From: Agrostemma githago
Lineage: Eukaryota > Streptophyta > Magnoliopsida > Caryophyllales > Caryophyllaceae
DNA length: 64,000 bases
Direction: 5' to 3'
Assembly: GCA_958450325.1 (NCBI GenBank)
Contig: OY288242.1
Location: 66,700,062 to 66,764,061, forward strand
This document shows, piece by piece, positions 58,550 through 64,000 of the stretch. A program made the position numbers and the translations under genes. How positions within the stretch are numbered: the first letter of the stretch is position 1; each line of letters begins with the position of its first letter. Under the pieces are notes generated by a model. It had not been told where the DNA came from and ran no database searches. It was given only the letters and a program-made list of their open reading frames with translations.

Positions 58550-58602
58550 GTAAATTGCCACGTTGTAATCCCAAGGACGCGAAATTTATCCCGAACAGCG
58601 CC

Positions 58603-59330
58603 CTATCGCTATCCCTCACCTAAACCCTCTTTTGGTAAAGAAGTTAATTAATTTGGTTTAGTTTGTGATTAAACAATTACAATTTACTTGTTCGGTACAA
58701 ATTACTACTTACTTTACTATTTAATTTATTAAAAAATTAAACTTGTTTGATATTAGTGTTGTTTGTTTTTGTGTGACATACAAAAACACGGGTAGACGAT
58801 CTTAAGGACTTCGTTCATATTATAGGTCCGGATGATTTATGATATTTTATTTACCCCTCGCTTATATTAATTTACGATATTTTAATATTATTTTTTCGTA
58901 CATAGCCTTAGCTATATCGATTTAGGTTATTGACTTATGATTCCCTTAGAACCAAAATGTACTCGGAATTGTTATTTTGCAAAAAAAAAATGTCTGTGGC
59001 CGGACGGTCATCCGTTTTTTTCATTTTCAAAATAACGATTACATTAAATTGTTAATTCCGTGTTTAATAAGTTAATTACGTATAATTAGTTAATTACATT
59101 TCTATTTGTTAAATAAGTGTTTAATTACGTTAACCCAGTTAATTATGTGAAATTGTATTTTTATTTGTTAAATAAGTGTGTAATTAGATAATTAAGTGAA
59201 ATTAGTTGATTAAGTGTTTAATTAAGCAATTATTTCGTACGTTAAATTGGTTAATTATGTGTTTTATTAGTTAACATATGTACTTTGTATTAAAAAGTTT
59301 ATTAGGGGTCGAGGGTTAATTGATTTTATA
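58603..59330. other. AT-rich intergenic stretch with TTAATTA-type repeats
   Basis: No gene seen. From 59040 to 59290 many degenerate GTTAATTA(C/T)GTG-like words recur without a fixed period. Confidence 0.5.
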
Positions 59331-59415
59331 CTCCTCTGTCTTGTTCATTTATTTACCTTTGATTAAAAAAATTCTTACAAATAATATAAAAGGTAAACAA
59401 ATGACCGAGACGGAA
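59331..59415. mobile_element. Short Stowaway-like MITE, 85 bp
   Basis: CTCCTCTGTCTTGTTCATTTATTTACCTTT at the left pairs with AAAGGTAAACAAATGACCGAGACGG at the right; TA precedes it at 59329-59330. Same family as 34948-35045 and the split copy at 40448/50626. Confidence 0.65.
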
Positions 59416-59554
59416 AAAACAAAGTGTGGAATAGATGGACAATTAAACAAAGAAGTGAGACTTTAAAACAATTGAAAATAAAAAATTGTATAAATACGAG
59501 TAATTTATCGGATAATATGTCGAGAAATACGTAACATGAGTCATGGCCCCACAA

Positions 59555-59835
59555 ATATCTTAAGTTGAGTCTTTAAAATTGAAGACTCAACTTAAGACTT
59601 TGATATTTTATTAGTAGACCCCACACGAGTCTTGATACAAGAATAGACTCACCTCAAGACTACCAATAATCTTCTCAAGACTACCAAAAATCTTAAGACT
59701 TTCTCAAGACTACCAAAAATCTTAAGATTTTCCTCAAGATCGACTTTGCAACATTATTGGTAAGACTCACATGAGTCTTGAGACAACACTCCCTCAAGAC
59801 TCACCTCAAGACTACCAATAATCTTACCCTTATGG
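59555..59835. repeat. AAGACT-rich cluster with perfect 15-bp hairpin
   Basis: CTTAAGTTGAGTCTT (59559-59573) and AAGACTCAACTTAAG (59582-59596) are perfect inverted arms with an 8-nt loop. Downstream, TCAAGACTACCAAWAATCTT recurs four times and CTCACATGAGTCTTGAG adds another inverted pair. No ORF; possibly a degenerate MITE. Confidence 0.6.
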
Positions 59836-61130
59836 GTGATTCTACTTAGCTTATTATGTCGCACATTAAGTGCTGGGGCCGGGCGGCCTGGCATATAAGA
59901 CTCGTACTTTTTACTTTCAAATCATTTCAGATACTAACACATTATAATCGCTTATTTTGCAAACTACAGAAAATTAAAGATTTGGTACTGAAAATTGAGA
60001 CTCCAAAATGACTTTACCGCATTTACACATGAAGAAATGGTGCACAAAAACTTACTAAAAATTGAAATGGATAAATATTGAATGAAACACCTAAAAAATA
60101 GATAACCTCGAAACGAAGAATACTACCATAAGTAAGCGACTTTTACTCATAAAGTAGTCATTTTTTACTACTCTGTATCCTAAAATTGTCAAACCTTAAT
60201 AAAATGGTAAGGTTACGATCTTGTTTGATAATTGACATATTGACAAATTTTCGACATATGGAGAGGCTTAACATGTTTGACTAACGAATATGTTATTTGA
60301 AACGTCCAATATGCTATTTTACCTTTTACAATCTATATACCGCATTACCGCTCCTATCAACATATTGGATTATTAGCAAAATAAAATGCCATCTGAAACC
60401 TTCAAAATAAATGTCCCACACCCAAAGTAAATAATTGTGATGTACCCACTGAAGAGTTAGACTAAGAAATTAGAGTTGAGTTGATTTTTTTTGGTTATAA
60501 AATTTCAGTAGTATTTTCTAGCTCAAAACAGATAAACTATATACGGACGTTAACATCCTTTTAATTTCATCCACGGATGATTGAATAGATGAGCATCATA
60601 TCGCGAAGTTTAAGAGATGACACTATGACAGATGGGTATTGGGATCGCGAGGACGGATGCAAGGAGGCCGGGCCGGGTGAATGCTGGTTGTGAGTCGTCA
60701 GCCATATCATAGTTGTATGTATGTATAGTTAGTTGCTTCTTCATTCATGTGCTAATATTGATTTAAAAGTTTGGTTGGGGACTGGAAGTTAGCTTAGGAT
60801 GTAGAAGTTTCACTAACTGGGGATGGGGATGGGGACACTGCATAATTACAACTTAACTATGGTGTACTATATATATGAATGAATATCAGAATATGATGAT
60901 GTCTCTATTGACTTTAATTTCCGTAAGAAGTTTGTTGCCATATATAACTATAAGTGCTTCAACGCTACTCACTACTTACTTAATTAGCATATAAATAGTA
61001 TTACGTACGTACTATGCCGTCCTTTATTTGTTTCGTACCAACATCTCTCCCCCATGTTTCATGACTCGTCTACATCACTCTCACTTCCACTTCCTTTCCT
61101 TTTACGTTTATTTCCACCCCTACCCTCTCC
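59836..61130. other. AT-rich intergenic DNA, no gene seen
   Basis: Only short ORFs without family features. I see no RNA gene or clear repeat. Confidence 0.5.
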
Positions 61131-61138
61131 ATCCACAC

Positions 61139-61480
61139 CTAGAGTTGGAAATCCGGGCCGGACCACCGTTGCTGGCCCGACCCGGCACGAAATTTTGGTA
61201 CGATCGGCTCGGCACGGCTCAAAAATCGGACCAGACACGGGCACGGCCAACCGAGCCTAAAATCAGGCTTCGGTATAATTTTTGGGAGAAGAGCCTGCCA
61301 GGCACGGAATGACCGGCCCGCTGATAGGCACAGATTGAGGACGGCCCGGGGCACTACATGGGTACGAAAAGCACGAAAAAAAAAGGTGTGGGGAGGGCGG
61401 GGAGGGGGGGGGGGGTGTAACGGCTATTAGAGCCGTTTATGGCTGATGGAGGGGGTGTGACGGTTAGTATAGTTTATATA
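61139..61480. repeat. GC-rich repeat fragment, possibly hAT-derived
   Basis: GGGCCGG, GGCACGG and GGCCCG words recur (for example AATCCGGGCCGGACC, TCGGCTCGGCACGGCTC). This is the style of hAT non-autonomous elements with GGCCCG subterminal repeats, but I cannot define both ends. Confidence 0.35.
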
Positions 61481-61485
61481 TATAT

Positions 61486-61991
61486 GGGGATGGCAACGGA
61501 TCCAAGATCCGATCCGGATCCGCAAGATTCGGTCCGCACGGATCGGATATGGATCCTAAATTTTGAGATCCGTTGGATATGGATCCGAATCCGGATCCGC
61601 TATCTTTAAACGGATCTGGTCTGGATCTAATAAGTAAATCCGGATCCGGATCCGCAAATCCGTTTTATTAAAAAATTAACAATAATAAAAAACTTAGAAC
61701 TATAATTTGTGTTTTTTTGTTATTTCTGAGATTTTTTTTTTAGTTTATTAATATTTGATTATGAATCTTTATATTCGATTTTATTTGTAAAACTATGAAA
61801 ATTAATATGGTCGCAAATGGTATTAATTAAAATTTTTGTAAAATTTAAGTAAGAAATTGGATCCGCAGATCCGGGGATCTGGATCTGGATCTACATTTTT
61901 GGGATCCGTCGGATCCGGATCCGCTACTAGGGGTGCGGATCTGGATCTGGATCCATGCGGATCCGGTCCAGATCCGGCCCGTTGCCATCCC
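61486..61991. mobile_element. hAT-like MITE with GGATCC-rich arms, about 506 bp
   Basis: The ends GGGGATGGCAACGG and CCCGTTGCCATCCC form a perfect 13-bp inverted repeat. Both arms are packed with GGATCC/GATCCG words, while the centre is AT-rich. The TA-rich flanks make the target duplication ambiguous. GGGATGGCAACGGG-type ends are characteristic of a hAT MITE group. Confidence 0.7.
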
Positions 61992-61992
61992 T

Positions 61993-62042
<50 letters not shown>
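61992..62042. repeat. (TA)n microsatellite
   Basis: About 20 TA units with one AAA interruption, directly abutting the LTR start. Confidence 0.95.
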
Positions 62043-62045
<3 letters not shown>

Positions 62046-64000
62046 CCACATTTTGACCGCCAGGTGTCTATAATAGTTCCCGCCAAACACCCGATGATGA
62101 TCGGATGCAAACATGCTTTGATGGACTCGGATATGGGCTCGAAATCATGAACATTTGGCTTGGGCTTATTACGGAGTACAAATCTTACAAAACCAACCTC
62201 AAATCCAGGCCCAGTGGGTCGTTTCGAGTCAAATGAGACTAATTTGGGTCGATTCCGACACCAGGGGTAAAACCGTCTTTTAGCGACCGAGTCAAAACCC
62301 GGTCAAAAATATTCTCGAGACGCACGAGTCAGCCGTGACACCTCTCGTGGCTGATTCGGTCTCAAACACCACAAAAAATCAGCTTCAAAAAATATTAAAC
62401 AAATCCGTTTAAGGATAGAATTCGATCTCAAGTAGGAATTCTATCCAAAAACCGAATCAATTACCGACCGAGCATCAAAATACTCGGCCAACTCCCCCCA
62501 ACCAGCCGAGATTCCTTGCTTCCTCCCCAAGCAACGGACTTCTCGTTCCTTTCGAACTCTGCCAAAATACTGCCAAAAATACCGACGAATCCAACTTCAA
62601 AAAACCGACCGAAACCCGTCCAACCACACGTCCAAAATAACACCTTAACTCATCCCGCATCATCTCGACGCTCCCAAGTTTAAACCACTGTCCGACGAGT
62701 TCCATACCGAGAAAACAAAGCATGTAGGTTGAGGGTGTAAATCAAACCCGACTCTTTCCCCTTTTCTCTTCCTTCTCCACGTTTTTTTTCTTCTTTTTCG
62801 TCGTGTCGTCGGTCGTTTCGTATTTTAATAGGGGTCGTTCGTCGCATATTTTTTATTTCTAATAATCGATACTACAAAAACTATTTTTTTATAACGTTCT
62901 TAAAATACGATATCGATTCTCTAATCGAATATCGTATCTAACAAGAACAAAATTAATTAATTCTCGTTGACGCTAATAAAATCGTTACATCTTTTTAAAC
63001 AAAATTCGACGATTTTATACGCGGAGAGAATTAACATCTTTTTCGTTCAAAATTCTTTTTTTTTACTTTTCGTTCAAAATAAACTTTTTTCAAAACCTTT
63101 TCTAAAATCATTCCGACTATTCGATATCGATTTCATAATCGAATATCGAATACGACGAATATCGAAAATATGAATCGGGTATAAATTAACCCATATTTGT
63201 ACGCGATTTATAAAAATTAACGATTTTCGACAAAATAAAAAAACCCGAACAGACCGCCACGCGAGTCGCGCGCCGGTCAGGCGACTCGCGCGGTGGCCTG
63301 GTTGGCCGGGTCCTCTTTTTTTTTTCGTTTCCTCGCTTTCTATTTTTTATTCTTTTCGAATCTTACATAAAAAGCGACTTTCGCGACATATTTCGATAAA
63401 TGCTTTTTCGACCTTGGTCAACACGTGTTCATCCATCACGTGTCATTAAATCTTTTCCAAAATCATGGATATTATTTATTTACATCTTTATTCAATTAAT
63501 TCCAACGTTACTAACTCGTTTTCTCGTGTTTGTAGCAATTTATATTTTGTTTTTTTTATCGTTTTATTAGACTAAAACGAACTTCACATGCTAAAATAAC
63601 TTTGACGTTATTAGTTTAACATGCATTAAACGACTTAACAACCCATTTATTTTTCTCTCACATGTCTAGGGAAAATAATCTTTGCGTATCATTCAACCGT
63701 CGAACTAACCCGTGTACACCAAAAACGAACGATATCCTAGTAAAGGCCGCTAAGTGCGGGCGGGGTTGGGTGTTCTTAGTGAACTTCCCAACACGTACCC
63801 TCACCCCTTACTCAGAACCATGGTTTCCGGATGTCCGAATCCATTGGCAACGAGAGTCATTCAATACACGATATTCGATAATGTCGGTATCGGTATCAAA
63901 TGCTAAGGGACGAACCCGATAAACTCTGACATCGGAAATGGGCCGTATTTTGTACACGGCCCACTATGACATAGAGTGGGTTCGAATGGTTCCGAATAAC
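62035..64000 (+). repeat. Partial LTR of the large Tat family, promoter region missing
   Basis: From ACACCCACATTTTGACCGCCAGG onward it follows the outer LTR to the window end, about 140 bp short of the expected CA terminus. The expected TGTAGACACC start merges with the TA repeat (TATATACACC). The segment that carries the TATA box in other copies is absent near 62550-62590. It is either the 5' LTR of another element or a solo LTR; the window does not decide. Confidence 0.85.

Larger units (their letters stand above)
51179..58597 (-). mobile_element. Gutted Tat-type retrotransposon, recent, non-autonomous
   Basis: Two 733-bp LTRs are flanked by perfect GCGCC duplications (51174-51178 and 58598-58602). 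The minus-strand interior contains gag fragments, an RT stub, RNase H fragments and integrase, but lacks most of gag and protease and the catalytic RT palm. The LTRs differ at only about six positions (under 1%). The coding damage is therefore probably older than this insertion, which implies mobilisation in trans. Confidence 0.9.
57865..58597 (-). repeat. 5' LTR of gutted Tat element
   Basis: 733 bp, about six substitutions from the copy at 51179. In element orientation it runs TGTTCGGGATAAATTTCGCG…CAAAACA. The W-box array lies in its first 150 bp (U3) and the TATA box about 230 bp further on. Confidence 0.92.

Noticed and set aside
61857..62150. 97-codon ORF rich in Asp/Pro and Ile-Tyr
   Set aside because: Translation of GGATCC repeats and the TA microsatellite.

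Overview
This is plant nuclear DNA, almost certainly from a flowering plant and probably a eudicot. It carries Ty3/gypsy elements of the Tat clade, Ty1/copia elements, CACTA and hAT elements and Stowaway-type MITEs, separated by AT-rich DNA. I found no intact host gene, rRNA or tRNA gene. Every substantial coding region belongs to a transposable element and most are broken. The species cannot be named from what I see.

Layout. 1-3177: AT-rich DNA with MITEs. 3178-34930: a three-layer nest. A decayed minus-strand copia pol is split by a plus-strand Tat element (3432-33201, target duplication ATGTG). That element is split inside pol by a second Tat element of the same family in the opposite orientation (12024-27054, target duplication CCGAG). 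Both Tat copies have LTRs of about 2.1-2.4 kb, gag-protease, RT, two RNase H segments and integrase. Both also carry an opposite-strand, apparently spliced ORF between integrase and the 3' LTR. 34931-40498: a dense series of MITEs (Stowaway-like, hAT-like and unclassified). 40499-50620: a copia element with 185-bp LTRs. Its pol end is split by a probable solo LTR (44941-50364), which is itself split by a non-autonomous CACTA element (45831-47775). 51179-58597: a minus-strand Tat-type element with nearly identical 733-bp LTRs but a heavily deleted interior. 58603-61485: AT-rich DNA with small inverted-repeat elements. 61486-62042: a hAT-like MITE and a TA microsatellite. About 62035-64000: another, promoter-less LTR of the large Tat family, running off the window.

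Relative ages. By-eye LTR mismatch counts are approximate: about 10/185 for the copia element, about 45 over 2.1 kb for the outer Tat, about 37 over 2.4 kb for the inner Tat, and about 6/733 for the gutted Tat. This order agrees with the nesting.

How the parts relate. The Tat coding regions would supply capsid (gag), protease, RT/RNase H and integrase from the LTR promoter, and the opposite-strand ORF would use its own internal promoter. The least expected features are the spliced plant-mobile-domain-like antisense ORF, the conserved -1 frame step between protease and RT, the ten-copy W-box array in the young element's LTR, and a hAT MITE holding tRNA-like pol III promoter boxes.
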